A stretch of 64,000 nt of DNA from Adiantum capillus-veneris (Eukaryota > Streptophyta > Polypodiopsida > Polypodiales > Pteridaceae), in NCBI GenBank assembly GCA_014529385.2, contig CM043945.1, positions 146,115,741 through 146,179,740 of the forward strand, written 5' to 3'. Position 1 is the stretch's first letter. Every line of letters begins with the position of its first letter. A program made the position numbers and the translations under genes. The notes beneath the pieces are model-generated. The model saw only the letters and a list, made by a program, of their open reading frames with translations. It had not been told where the DNA came from and searched no databases. This document shows positions 46,898 through 60,501 of the stretch, in pieces.

Positions 46898-47235
46898 CCA
46901 CGTAACTTGCCAAGTTACGTGGCGACCATGTAACTGATTGAGTTACGTGGACATCTGGCGTGTATGCCACGTCTTTGTTGAGAGATTTTCTAGGAAGGCA
47001 TCCACGTAACTCACCCAGCTACATGGCCTGCCTATGTGACAATCTAGTAGGCATTGCCACGTAACTCGCCGAGTTACGTGGCTTGCCTATGTTGGCATAG
47101 CCACGTTACTCGACGAGGTACATGGCAATGCGATGTGTGCATGTATGTGGAAATGTATTGTCACCTTTTGTGGCATGACCACATCACTCGGCTAGTTCCG
47201 TGGAGCTTCTTACTGTAACTCACCGAGTTCTAGAA
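46898..47235. repeat. Array of 25-base palindromes with CCACGTAACTYG arms
   Basis: Six to seven dyads: 46898-46922, 46926-46950, 47002-47026, 47057-47081, 47101-47125, 47179-47203 and a weaker one at 47214-47235. Two (46898 and 47057) are perfect, with 12-base arms (CCACGTAACTTG and CCACGTAACTCG) and one central base. The others keep the shape with a few changes. Each arm has an ACGT core like plant bZIP sites. No gene is adjacent. Confidence 0.85.
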
Positions 47236-47345
47236 GTATGCCACGCGTGAAAAGTTCCTGCTTCGGGCATGAGGTTAATTCAACGAGTTAGCCGCATTGC
47301 GGAGTTCATGCTTGGGTTGCGGACTGTGGAGGAAGTGGTTACACT

Positions 47346-48450
47346 CTATCTTGCATACACCCGTTTTCTCTCATGGCCATGAGCCATGGTCTCTTTGAGA
47401 GGGTAGCCCTCCCCCTTAGGGATGCTCATGCCCTGCATAGAAACACCACTCACAAGATTAATAGATTCAATAGACTTTCCAATTGTGAAATTTGAAATGC
47501 CAATCTTTTGTCGTGGCTTAGACTTCCTCTTGATTGACTCTCCCTTGGCCTTCATCTTTTCTTCCTTTTGTGAAGCTTCATCATGCCTAGTGTGCTTAAA
47601 TTACATGGTATCCACCTCTTTTATCTTTGTCTTACCTTTGGCCACTCCTTTCATACGTTTCTCCACTTTCATCTTATCAAGATTGATGACACTCATTACC
47701 TGGTTGCCAGCTAGTGGTGGTGGTAAAGGTGGAATGAGGGTATGTGGTGGTGGTTGTGGTTGCACAGGTCGTTGTAATATTTGCATGGCTGGTGCTAGGG
47801 GAACTTTTCCTCCTTGGGGTGTGAGCAGTAGTAATACATGCCATGGCCATCTTCCCCACAATTGTAGAAGTGGTATTCTTGTTTATGTCTTTGTTGTCCT
47901 CTCACTTGATCTTGGTTGCGGTTGTGTGCATGCCCTTGCTGTTCTTCTGATGCCTCTTGTGGTTGGGTCCTCTAAGTGGCTATTGTAGTTACTCGGGTTA
48001 GTCAGACTGAGATTGATTCCTCTAACTCCTTGAATCTTGCTTGCATGCATAACTTCTTGTCTTTAATGTGGGCTACTTCCACTATCAACTCATACGTTCC
48101 AGGGATCTCCCCTTCACCTTCTCTTTAAGCGGCGCCCACAGGTCACCAATGAAGTGGTCCTTCTTCAAGAAATTAGGCACTCCTTCACCTTTTTCCATCG
48201 AGGCAACCCATCGCTCCCACAAATCCACAAACTTGGATTCGTAAGTGGCATACTCTAGCATACTCCCCTACTTTAACTCTATCAGCAGAAGCTGCCATAA
48301 ATTTTTCTGAGGTTGTGCCTCCACCAAACCTCTTTCACGAATGCAGCACGTAGTAAGTCCATGCATCCTTGGTAGCTTGGGGCAAAGAATTGTACCAAGA
48401 CTTGGCCTCTACTTTCATCAATAGAGGAAAGATTCGTAGTCGTGGGGCTT
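47346..48450 (-). pseudogene. Ty3-like gag remnant
   Basis: Read on the minus strand with several stops and shifts: LLMKVEAKSWYNSLPQATKD, DLLRAAFVKEVWWRHNL, DLWERWVASMEKGEGVPNFL, KKDHFIGDLWAPLKEKVKG, HIKDKKLCMQARFKELEES, then the knuckle-like NCGEDGHGMYYYCSHPKEEK near 47850, and a basic stretch (47346-47555). This order is that of plant Ty3 gag with its zinc knuckle. A 188-codon plus-strand frame across 47422-47988 is the antisense shadow. The rest of the element is not seen. Confidence 0.6.
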
Positions 48451-49360
48451 CATTATTTCATGGGTGTGTTCCATGATGTTGTAATGCTAGTCCATAATGA
48501 TTTGCTATCATTTATTATGACTAACATGACTATTATTCCATTGTGATGATTATTTGTGTAATTATTGTTTTATAATGATTTATTTTGTTATTTTATATTA
48601 CATTGAATAAAGCTCATACAAACACTATAAGAGAAGTAGTCTATAACCGCTAGCATCGCAGCAGAAAAACAAAGGAAAATGAAAAGAGAAAATATTGCGT
48701 ATGTGGCAATAACCACGACTCATACCGTGGTAGCGGTTTGAAAGCAATAATTGCGGTAATAGTTGCGATAATATATCCACAGCTATTATCGCGTCAATTG
48801 TCGCATGCATTACCGTGCTAATTACCGCTAAACATCTATTCAAAAATAAAGGTGATCATATTTTGGGTGGCCCAAACGAGCACCTTTGTTTTTTACTTAC
48901 ATATAATAATGAAACATCAATTGTTTTTTGAAAGAGTATACAAAAAAAAACAAAGAATTGAAATGGAATTTACTTTACCTTGACAATCTAATATGCAGAA
49001 GATCAAAAATTTAAACAATCTACAAATAAAATAAAAATAGTTGTATATACATTGTGCCACATTGAGACTTTACAAAAGTTTGGACAAATATTATTATATC
49101 TAATCCTCCTCATTCTTGTCGCCGTCTAGAGGCACGTACGTTTGATCACCTTGACTCTACATAAACCCAAACCAAATTAAACAATTATCAACAACTCAAA
49201 ACAATTGATACAAAATTATTTGTTTAAACTTACCGCTTGTAGTGATCCAATCGCTCACGAGAGTGTGGTTGCTCTCAAACAACCATCACCAAGTATCAAA
49301 TTCTATATGCCGCTCCCAATACTTGACCATCTCTCTGGTTGGTCGAGTAAGAGTGGTATT
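48451..49360. other. AT-rich sequence with a CACTA-like end
   Basis: At 48623 CACTATAAGAGAAGTAG resembles a CACTA terminal repeat and is followed by repeats of GCGGTAAT/ATTACCGC (48690-48835), as expected for a sub-terminal region. A matching right end was not found with confidence. Confidence 0.4.
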
Positions 49361-49363
49361 TTT

Positions 49364-50280
49364 CTAAGGTAGCAATAACAATAACAAATCATCAACTATA
49401 ATCTTTATAATCATCGATTTAGGTTGGAATTTAATCAATCTTATATATTTGTCCTTCCAGGCTGCTTTGCCTCCCGAGCCATAGTGCGTGAGTTTCTCTT
49501 GCGCGAGCTTCGGGTTGTTGTTTGTAGGATGAGCTCGTTGAAGCCTAATTGATCTTTTCTTGCATTGTCCACTCCCACTTTGCATCTACCATGTTGCCAC
49601 CGTGATAAATCCTGTCTATATCTCTAACCTGGTTGGTTGTTGCGTGCTGTACACTGGTAGACTGCTTGATTTTCAAAAATGTTTTTATGTAGCCCTCCAA
49701 CCACTGTTGTGAAAATCGTTGATTGGGGACATTTGGAAAGCTAGCATGCAGTGCGTCCTCATTGTAGCGTGCATGATCAAACAATTGGTCTTTAAACTAT
49801 AAAAAATAATTCTTATATGTCGAATGTATAAGAATCTGAAGATGGCATTGAAACGTGCATCAATATCCTTGTCCTCTACGTCAGGGGCGGCACACTCTGA
49901 AATAGGGGACTCTGTTCCCCCGCCACTATCAAAACAAGAAAAGCCACAAGATCCCCTACCTCTTAGTCTCTTTGGACGCTCACTGCCTTGAGAGGAGCGT
50001 TGATGCGTGCCGCTAGAAGAAGTGCATCGATGGTTCTTTGGCAGAGCAGGAGTGGAATCAAGTGGCGTGGGACCCTGCGATGCCATGGGAGTGGGACCTT
50101 GCAATGGAAGGGGAGAAAAAGGATATGAAGGGTCAGTAGACTAAGGTGCCATTGGTGTGAGGCTCTGGATGTAAGAAGTTCCTCCCTGACTCCCCCATGG
50201 TGTGGACTACAATGGAGAAAGACAGTAGGTCGCAAGCTGCTGCAAAGTGTAGCAACCAAACAATCCCTCCATCAAACGGA
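49364..50280 (-). pseudogene. Unrecognised coding remnant, possibly the accessory gene of a CACTA element
   Basis: Protein-like minus-strand frames: a Pro/Thr/Ser-rich part (50104-49860) with SQGPTPLDSTPALPKN and RGRGSCGFSCFDSGGG, an intron-like gap, then NQRFSQQWLEGYIKTFLKIK, GGNMVDAKWEWTMQEKI and a piece ending YGSGGKAAWKDKYIRLIKF. No domain is recognised. The layout (TP-rich and Ser/Arg-rich N-terminus with Gly/Cys motif, then a compact C-terminal part) is like the TNPA genes above, and a CACTA-like end lies 0.7 kb further along its transcription direction. This link is weak. Confidence 0.35.
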
Positions 50281-52840
50281 GGTACTAGTCTCATAAAGAG
50301 ATAGCCCGCTATAGGTTTGGATCTACGACTGATAGAGGAACCTGAGTAGAGTAGGTGTAGGATGGCCATACCTGAAATTAAAAAAAATAAACCTATGACA
50401 CTCATGGTTTAGGGTTAACTAGCCAAAATAATCTATATATCCTTGCTTGCTCTCACCGTCTCAAGACTCGGGTCCACTGAAGGCGATGTCCACGAGCTCA
50501 CTTGGATGTGAACCAAACAAAAGAAGAGCCAGATGGTTTCTCCCTACCATGTGGTCTCTCGTCTGACATATCTACATTGCAAAGAGTAATATGAGATTTA
50601 TCTTTCTTCCCTACTCACTCATCTATACATACGCTGTCGTCGTGTGACATGTACATAGTGGGAACGCATGCTATAAGAGTTATATTGTAACTTTTTAGAT
50701 ACATAATTATATTTTCTATAATGTACATATGCATATCTAATTATAATAGTAAGCTTTATATCTCATCCTATTATCTCAACGGTAACATATTCTTACTTTA
50801 CCGTCAAAAAGTACTATTGAAAAGAGTCAATAGCTCCGTCTCTTTAGCTTGAGGCAAAAAGAACTGATTCTTTCTTTCTACTATCTCATTATTATCTCAC
50901 ACCTTAGCTAGATCCTATATCTAGGGTAACTTCCAATATATATATATATTCTATGTATTTTTATTATATTTATTTTTAAATAGCTACTAGGAAGGAATCA
51001 AATCCTAGCGGGACACTAGCTTGCACGCTTCTCAAAGATACCCTATTTTAATGAATTATTGCAATCATGATTACAAAAATTTGTCAAGGAGCAATGTCAT
51101 TCTTTTGTATTGCATGAGGTATCCTTTGGAATCAAATGAAAGTCTAAGCTAAGGGTACCACAGGAAGACTTTTGCTACCGGAAATGGAGCCTATTTTGAT
51201 GATTTTTTTACACAAGGTTCCAAACCGAATTGGAAAAAGTATATAAAATGGGAGTCAATGCTAATGAACTGAATGGAAAAAGTATATAAAATGGGAGTCA
51301 ACACTTTTTTATTTGGAGCCACGGTCGAGGAGATATGATCAAAATACTGGACCCCAGTCTGCCCACATCATGCAGGGACAATTCATTTCCAACTTTTCCA
51401 GTTTCTATTCACACAGGCTCTCATCTTCTTGTGTAAACCCTTGAGAGTTCCCCTGACCTTTAAAAGGAACCTCTTCTTCCTTGAAAACCATTGAAATATT
51501 CAAGCCACTGCTGAGAGGAATTCATGAGGGATTGAGTAGTAATGCCTGATTGTACTTAGCCATTAACACAAGCCTAAAGCCTACACTTTCTCCTAGAGGA
51601 AGACTAGCCATTCTTGTAAGCTATCCTTGGAAGATCAACTCTAATCAAAGAAGGTCTTGGATTTGGTGTATCAATCAAAGTTGAATTCTTCCCTCTTCTT
51701 CTCTCTCCATAAAAAATGGTGCTGAAGGGTTTGACAAGTAAGATGTGTTCTACATTGATATTTTTTTGATTTCTTGTTGTTTTCTTTTTCATCTCTAATC
51801 CAACATATATATATCTAATCTCATCTCCTTAACCAAACCTATCTCTCTCACTCTTAGAAATTCATCGTCTCTACAAATTCTAGGTTCTCCTTGCTACATG
51901 TACATCTCTCCCCACAGTATCCTTATTGCCTACAGGCAAGGATAGGGCTTGGGAGGGAAATTTCTCATCTCTTCACTTCTCTCATATCTACATTTTTCAC
52001 ATACTATCCTAGATGAATAATCCACATGATGAGAATTTTTATCGCTTCCACTCTGTGCAGTCTAATAGAATTAATGTATGGATTAGCGGTAAAATACACT
52101 TTCAACAATGTATACTGTTTCTCTTTGGCCGATAAAGGCTCAATGAAATACTTCTTTCATTGGATCCCATCATACTACCTCTTATAGACTATAAATTTTT
52201 TCTTTGATTTAAGTGTAGTTACCCTGCTATGAACCAAGAGGATTTGTACACACAATTAATCCCAATCACTAGACAAAACATATTTATTATGGTGAGCACA
52301 ATACTACAATTCCAGAGAACATTTTTTAGCCTGTTTGGTTGGCAAAGATTGAACGCCATTAACCCTTTCATATTACCCATGATACGATATGACCATAGCC
52401 TTGATGTTTTTATCTTTATGTTGTCTTGATATTCTCTTTTGTGTTCTTTCTTTGTGTGTGTGAGTACAAGAGAGAAAGAATGAAGCTTCTTTGATTGCAC
52501 TTCCTTTCAAACCCTATACTTCACAGCACCTATGGTTTAACTCCTTCACATAATTTGGGGAATCCACTTAAGAGAGACAGGTCTACCCTTGAGAACTAAC
52601 TTTGGGAAGGGGGGAATGCAAACCTTAGTTGAAGATATGGCAACTAACCATGCCACCTCTTCACTTGAGGAAGCTACTTATGGAGTAAAAATTGAGCATC
52701 TTAGTGATGAAGAGGTGAGTGACCATCACGATCAAATTCCTTGGGTAAGTTTGAAATATGGCTTTTTATACATCTCTCTCGCTTTATGGTGCCATTTCTT
52801 TGCAATTGTATTAATTCGCATGTTTGTTGTAGTTTGATGG
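50281..52840. other. AT-rich sequence without a supported gene
   Basis: Frames are short and lack motifs. GGAAAAAGTATATAAAATGG is directly duplicated (51232 and 51271). Confidence 0.35.
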
Positions 52841-52841
52841 G

Positions 52842-55800
52842 AAAAATGTTACCAAAATATCACCACATGCCTCTAGATTGTTGACGAGCTAGATTGTATG
52901 TCACTCCACTTGGAATGGGGTATGAGCGCATCCATGCATGCGTCAATAATTGCATGCTATACCGCAATGAGTATGCACATGCTACCTCATGTCCTGTGTG
53001 CGGGGAAGCACGATACAAGACCGGAGTGAGCGGGGTGCACCTACCCTGCAAGGTATTGAGACATTTTCCTTTAATTACTCACATTCAACACATGTTTAAA
53101 AGCTGCTTGCATGGCACGCCAACCACCACTCAAATGATGGAATGATGGGTGTCCCTGCGGATTCACCTGCATGGAGGCACATCGAAACTCAATGGCCATA
53201 GTTTGGGTTGGATCCTTGACACTTGAGGCTTGGGTTAGCAAGTGATGGTGTCTACACCTTTCCCACTAAGTATACTGCATGGAGCACTTGGCTTGTGGTG
53301 ATCGTCAACTACAGAATTCCACCATGGGAGACAACCAAGAAGGGTAGTATACTTCTTTCCTTGCTTGTGACAAGGAAGTACAAAGTGTCAAATATTGACG
53401 TCTACCTCGAGCCCCTCATCAAGGAGTTGGAGGAGTTATGGAGAGGCATTGTTGTTGTAGATGTATCACTTTCAAAAGGGGGGAGAGAATCTATTGTGAA
53501 GGGAATCCTTATGTTGGACTATGCACGACTATCCTAGGCTTCGAGAGATTTCTGGTATCTCCCTTCTCCTCTCTCTCTATCTCTCTCTACCTTTAGGTTT
53601 CTCTCTCTCTCTCTCTCTAACAATATGATATGTATGCAGGGTTGTCCACATTGGGTCACAATGCATGTTTTACTTGTGGGCCATCATTGGTGACAGAGAG
53701 GCTCGATGCCTTGCACAAGGTAAAATATACAAACAACCAGGCATTTCATATTCATGTCATCACGTGTTTTTTTTTGTGATCACAGTGTTAATTAGCAAAA
53801 TTGTTAATTTACAACTCTTCAAATTCACAAAAAATGACCATGTGACATGAAGGCTACCAGACTGTCCGGTCAATTTTTCCCTCTAGGATAGAGCCCTAGC
53901 CCTCAGGGGCCCTTTGGGCAACATTAGAGGCCCTTCGGGCAGCTTTAGAAGCCCACCAAGCATTATTGTATAGTAAAAAACAAACAAAAAATAGTGTGAA
54001 ATTGGTGTAGTGACAAGGAGCGCTCCATTCCAACAATAGAAATGAGCCTGAAGTACTTGCACCACCTAAACCATCCATGAAGATGCTTCCTACCCAAACC
54101 TGTTTCCAAGTAAATAGACACCAAGGGGAGGTAACCAATCATAAAATACAAGTACACTAGTGTAGTGACAAGGAGCACTCCATTCCAACAATAGAAATGA
54201 GCCCCAAGCACTTGCACCACCTAAACCATCCACGAGGATGCTCCCTACCCAAATCCATTTCCAGTGGATAGACACCCCAGGGAGGTAACTAGTCATAAAA
54301 TACAAGTACGCCAATGTAGCGATGAGGAGCACTCCATTCCAACAATAGAAATGATTCCCAAGCACTTGCACCACCAAAACCATCCATGAGGATGCTCCCT
54401 ACCTAAACCCGGATAGACACCCAGTGGGGTAACTAGTCGTAAAATACAAGTATGCCAGTGTAGCGATGAGGACCACTCCATTCCAACAATAGAAATGAGC
54501 CCCAAGCACTTGCACCAGCTAAACCATCCATGAGGATGCTCACTACCCAAACCTGTTTCCAGGTGGATAAACACCTAGGGGAGGTAGCTATTTGTAGATG
54601 TTCTTAGAAAAAATGAAAAAAAATATATGTGTAAATCTCAAAATTTTATCTCTAGTGAGGACTCTAGAGAGTGTGTCAAAATGGTTGTCTGAAAGGATGG
54701 ACCACTGTTCATATAGGACCCTCAAAATGTGGCACCTCTTTGCAAAAATTGGAGGGAATGTGGAGCCCGGCAAGCTACAAAGGGGGCCCGCCAAGGCCTT
54801 CCGGTCAACTCAAATAGCCCAAGGTCATAGCAAGCACAAGGCTCCAACAAATCGGAAGACACCTCTAAAGCTCACGATGGCAAATTGGGCATTTGGAAAG
54901 AGCACTACAACAACAATCCGGCTCTGTGTCCTCCACCAAAAGGTATGTCAAGGTATTTCATATTTTTAAGGCTTCCATATTGGAAGGACTTAAAAATATA
55001 ACACCTCTTGGATCCCATGCACATATTCAAGAATGTAGCTCAAATACTATGGGACCACATTATTGGCAAGAAGGACTCGTTGGGTGCAAGGAAGAACTTG
55101 AGGCTTTTGAAATGTCTCCCCACCTCTGATACTCCACGATGTGCCCCCAATGGAAAGACTGTGTTTCCTAAAGCACCATGGATGCTAGCCAAATAAGAAT
55201 TAGACAAAGTGAAGGGTACGTACCATTGTTTTTATTCGCATACCAACACAATACATGAGGTCGCTAAAGAGAGCTTTCACAAAAGAGAAGAAGGGTGGAA
55301 GAGTTCAATTGTATGGGTTGAAGTCCCATGATTGGCACAAGAAGCTTTAAGTAATGTCGCTCTACCTATTCTATCTATAGTTTGTGTGTATGACTTTCTC
55401 TCACTTTCCCTTCCCCTAATTTACATTGTAGTTCATTCTGCGGGTGATTATGTGTATATGTTGAGACAAGAAAGTCAAGGATGCTATTTTCAAACTTGGA
55501 GAGCTAGTAAGGTACACCACACAACTCCACTTAACTACACTTTTTTAATGTACACAATAATCTCAACTAGCACTTAGTGTATCCTTGTGTGTTTTCTTAC
55601 AGATTTGTGAGCTCCAAGGAAATTGAAATAGATGTTATCCCTACTGCTTAAACACTTGCAACAAAATCTGTGTGTGCCATTGAGGATGCATTTCCTCGAT
55701 TGTTCCTTCTTAGTCAAATCCACCTCTTGGTTCAAGTGATGGAGGATATTTCTATATGTGGAGTAGTGCACGCATGATGGATGTTCTTCTTAGAGAGGTT

Positions 55801-56150
55801 TTTTAAGACTCTCAAAGATTTTGTGTGGCTACGGTCTCAACCAGAGGCATGTATGGCCGAAGGGTGGATCATGCAAGAGGCATTTGATTACATCTAATAG
55901 TATTTGACACAAGTTGATCGTTCAATGCCTCACGTGTGGTCAGACAAGGAAGATGCAAGGATGACTTCATACTTGCCAAGTGGAAAGGGAAAATCATTTA
56001 ACATGGATATGAATATATTCCAAGTGCTCAATAACTTTTGTATTCTCAATGAAAAGGTTAAGACCAAGTGGGTGAACTTGTGGACAATGAAAAAGGCAAG
56101 GCGTTTGCAAGAGAGAAAGGCATGGAATTAAGCACATGGAGGAAGGAGGG
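52842..56150 (+). pseudogene. TNPD-like CACTA transposase, decayed (element 3)
   Basis: Recognisable pieces in order: zinc ribbon with HACVNNCMLYRNEYAH and CPVCGEARYK, KVLRHFPLITHI (52890-53100), RLGLASDGVYTFPTKYTAWS, IPPWETTKKGSILLSLLV, LIKELEELWRGIVVVDVS (53223-53530), ACFTCGPSLV (about 53660), then an insertion of tandem repeats, MDPMHIFKNVAQILWDHIIG (55008), LKSHDWHKKL (about 55318-55350), and DUF4218 pieces (IHLLVQVMEDISICGVVHA, FFKTLKDFVW, ACMAEGWIMQEAF, 55700-55900). It keeps intron 3 (about 55351-55421) and has an extra intron inside DUF4218 (about 55515-55602). Exon 1 and DUF4216 were not found. Many stops; not functional. Ends of the element were not located. Confidence 0.75.
53990..54597. 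repeat. Four tandem ~150-base repeats inside CACTA element 3
   Basis: Units contain GTGTAGTGACAAGGAGC, ACTCCATTCCAACAATAGAA, AAGCACTTGCACCACCTAAA, CCATCCATGAGGATGCT and GGAGGTAACTAGTC. Copies start near 54000, 54150, 54305 and 54450. They separate exon 3 pieces of the transposase pseudogene; frames on the minus strand here are artefacts. Confidence 0.85.
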
Positions 56151-57300
56151 CACCCCTAGTGCCTAGAAGTTTTGCATGTTTCCCAGATCTCATTCGTGCG
56201 GAGTGGATTCATGAGAGAATGATCGAAGCAAAGCGCATGGAGAAGAAATCACCAACAAAGAACGGGAGTATGCACGAGGATACCTACCAAAGGTAGAGTA
56301 CTCATATACCTAACCCATATTGTAATTTTTTTCTTGATTTTATCTTTGTATTTGAAATTTACTTAAAGGCAATGAACCGATAAGTGAGATCTACTAGCTC
56401 AACTACTAGTATGTACAAAAAACTCGGTGAGAGACTCTCTCAACCTATGTCCACTGGCTCACTCTGGCGATTTACACACAACCGTATCAGCTCTAGTGGT
56501 AAGCAAGCATGTGTATCCACGCTAGAGCTTGCGTGTGAATCCTGTAGACAACTATGTATGTTTTGAAAAGATTCATGCTAGTGTCAATCACCATACGACT
56601 AATTGCTACAAATGCTAGGTCGAGCCTCGACACTAGTAGGTCGTACATGAGACGCCCAAACACTGACAAAATCTGTGCAAACGTGGTTGTACTCGCCTCT
56701 CTCATGCTATTTGCATGTACTGCAACATCATCACGTATGGATGTGTCAACACCGACACTAGGATAGCTACGTCCCTCTCCACCATAGACAAAATTGTGCG
56801 TCATCGCACCACCTCATCAGCCTCTAACATGAGTATATCAAAGAACTCCATGTTTGTCATCTCTATCTTTGTCGCTAGGGAGAAGACCTTCTCTACTTGT
56901 GTTTGCACAAAATTTGACAATACTTGTTGTGTCTCACTAGAGCACTTCCGCTCTACCTCTACCTCTAAAGAGTCTACTGACACATCCTTCACAACTAAAT
57001 TCTTTGTCTCATGAGCATAGTGGAGATCATATGTGAAGGAGACATGTCTCCTCTCTCACTCAAATATTTCCAACAATAAAATCAAGACTATGCCATCTCA
57101 TCCCTCGGACACATGGCACATAGCATATACCAAGCCACTACGAGCTCCTCTGGAAATCACTAATGAATTGCAATGCATTTGGAAAGACTCCTCTAAGAAG
57201 TGTATGAAAACCAAAATTTGTTAATTGTCTCACTAAGATCAAGCCGTGTCTCAGCTAAGGAACATAGCACACATGCCATAGCGTGTAGGGGATGACAGAG
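56151..57300. other. Unassigned sequence right of CACTA element 3
   Basis: Minus-strand frames (56493-56804, 56801-56992) look partly protein-like, for example TQQVLSNFVQTQVEKVFSLA, but have no motif I can name and are interrupted. Confidence 0.3.
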
Positions 57301-58985
<1,685 letters not shown>

Positions 58986-59016
58986 CGTATAAGCATAGAA
59001 AGGGGGGTCATATTCC

Positions 59017-60070
59017 CTAATATGAGTCATATATAGGGGTTTTATCAAAGTTGTCCGCTCGTAGGTGGCGTCCCGTTTTGTATGTAGAGTGAATCCCCCA
59101 GGCACTAAGGTAGTAAAAAATCTTCTTGATAGCCTGCCAATGCTTAGACTGTGGGCTATGCATAAATATGCTGACCTGTGAGACTGCAAACTGAATATCC
59201 AGCTTTGTCTTGCATACATAAATGAGGCATCCAACAACTGTTTGGTAAAGAGTGACATCTACACCAGGATCACCAGAATCATGAAGACTCAATTTGAAAC
59301 CTGTTTCCATGGGAGTGGCAATAGCTAGGTTTGCAATCCTCAAGTCCAAACTTACATAGCAATGTCTCTATGTAACGGTTTTTGACACAAGGCAATACCA
59401 CCATCACACTGCTTAAACTGTATACCCAAGTAATGATGCAACAAACCCAAATCTTTCAATTTGAAAGTAGCATTCAAATCAGCCTTAAATTCAGCAATAT
59501 GTCTCTCATTTGGTCAAGTGATCAGCAAATCATCTACATAAAGAACCAAAATGAGAAGTACATCACCCTCATGCTTTACATACAATGTGCTTTCTGTTGG
59601 ACTGTTACGAAAGCCTTGTTTGACCAAATGAGTTCTAGCTTTCTCATACCAAGAACGAGGAGATTGCTTCAGCCCATACAAAGCCTTCTTACATCTGCAC
59701 ACTTTGTCCTCTTGTCCTTTCTTCACAAAACCGCGAGGCTACGTTACATAAACTTCCTCAAATATGTCACCATTCAAAAAAGCGGTAACAATGTCTGATT
59801 GATGTACATCCCAACCAAATGAGCTTCTAATGCACATAGAAAATGCACAGTAGTCATACGACAAGTGGGAGAAAAAGTCTCTTCATAATCTATGCCTTTT
59901 TGTTGTGCATAACCCTTTGTAACACGCCGAGCCTTATGGCGATCGATCTCACCATCTGGCTTTTGTTTCAACTTGCAAACCCACTTCGTACCAATGGCCT
60001 TTTTGCCAAGAGGAAAATCGCATAGAGTCCATCTGTCATTTTCTATAAGTGCATCATATTCTGATTGCAT
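59017..60070 (-). pseudogene. Copia reverse transcriptase
   Basis: Starts MQSEYDALIENDRWTLCDFP, KKAIGTKWVCKLKQKPDGEI, KGYAQQKGIDYEETFSP (59774-60070), shifts frame, then CKKALYGLKQSPRSWYEKA and LVLYVDDLLIT (59514-59726) with the catalytic YVDD, then another shift and VVGCLIYVCKTKLDIQFAVS, SKHWQAIKKIFYYL (59017-59349). This is the RVT_2 family. RNase H is not found after it. At least two frameshifts make it non-functional. Confidence 0.85.
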
Positions 60071-60501
60071 GGCAGTTATCTAATTTTCTAAATTCTATGC
60101 TTCACCAAAAGATAGAGGTTCCTCAACATCATGTAAGCTAGACACATCCAAAGCACAACAATTTGATGCATAAGATGCATGGTGAGATCAACGAGTATGA
60201 CTAGACAAAGGTGCATCCAATTTACTGTCATACAATGTATGCACCAGCCATTTTGGCATACCTCTAGAATTCTCATTTTAAGCCCTTTCCTCATCAAGTA
60301 CATCATGTACATCTGCATCAGTAATAGGCTGATTTATAACATTTTTAGAAACCCCCATAGGTTGTACATTTGCCTCATTGGAATTTACATTCGTATCTCC
60401 ACCACTGAAAAGAGGCAACAAAGTGACATAAATGTCATGGGAGCTTACACTACTGTCTCTAGTACATGAAAGCAAGGGCTGAACAGAATCTTCCACAAAC
60501 A

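Noticed and set aside
46898-47235. tRNA or other structured RNA genes
   Set aside because: The palindromes are simple 12-base dyads; no cloverleaf, A/B box or CCA context is present.
47422-47988. 188-codon plus-strand frame with many cysteines
   Set aside because: The minus strand carries recognisable Ty3 gag pieces across the same interval, so this is its shadow.
52141-52200. Right end of the CACTA-like element starting at 48623
   Set aside because: CTCTTATAG matches part of the terminal repeat, but the last bases differ and there is no target duplication or clear sub-terminal repeat set.
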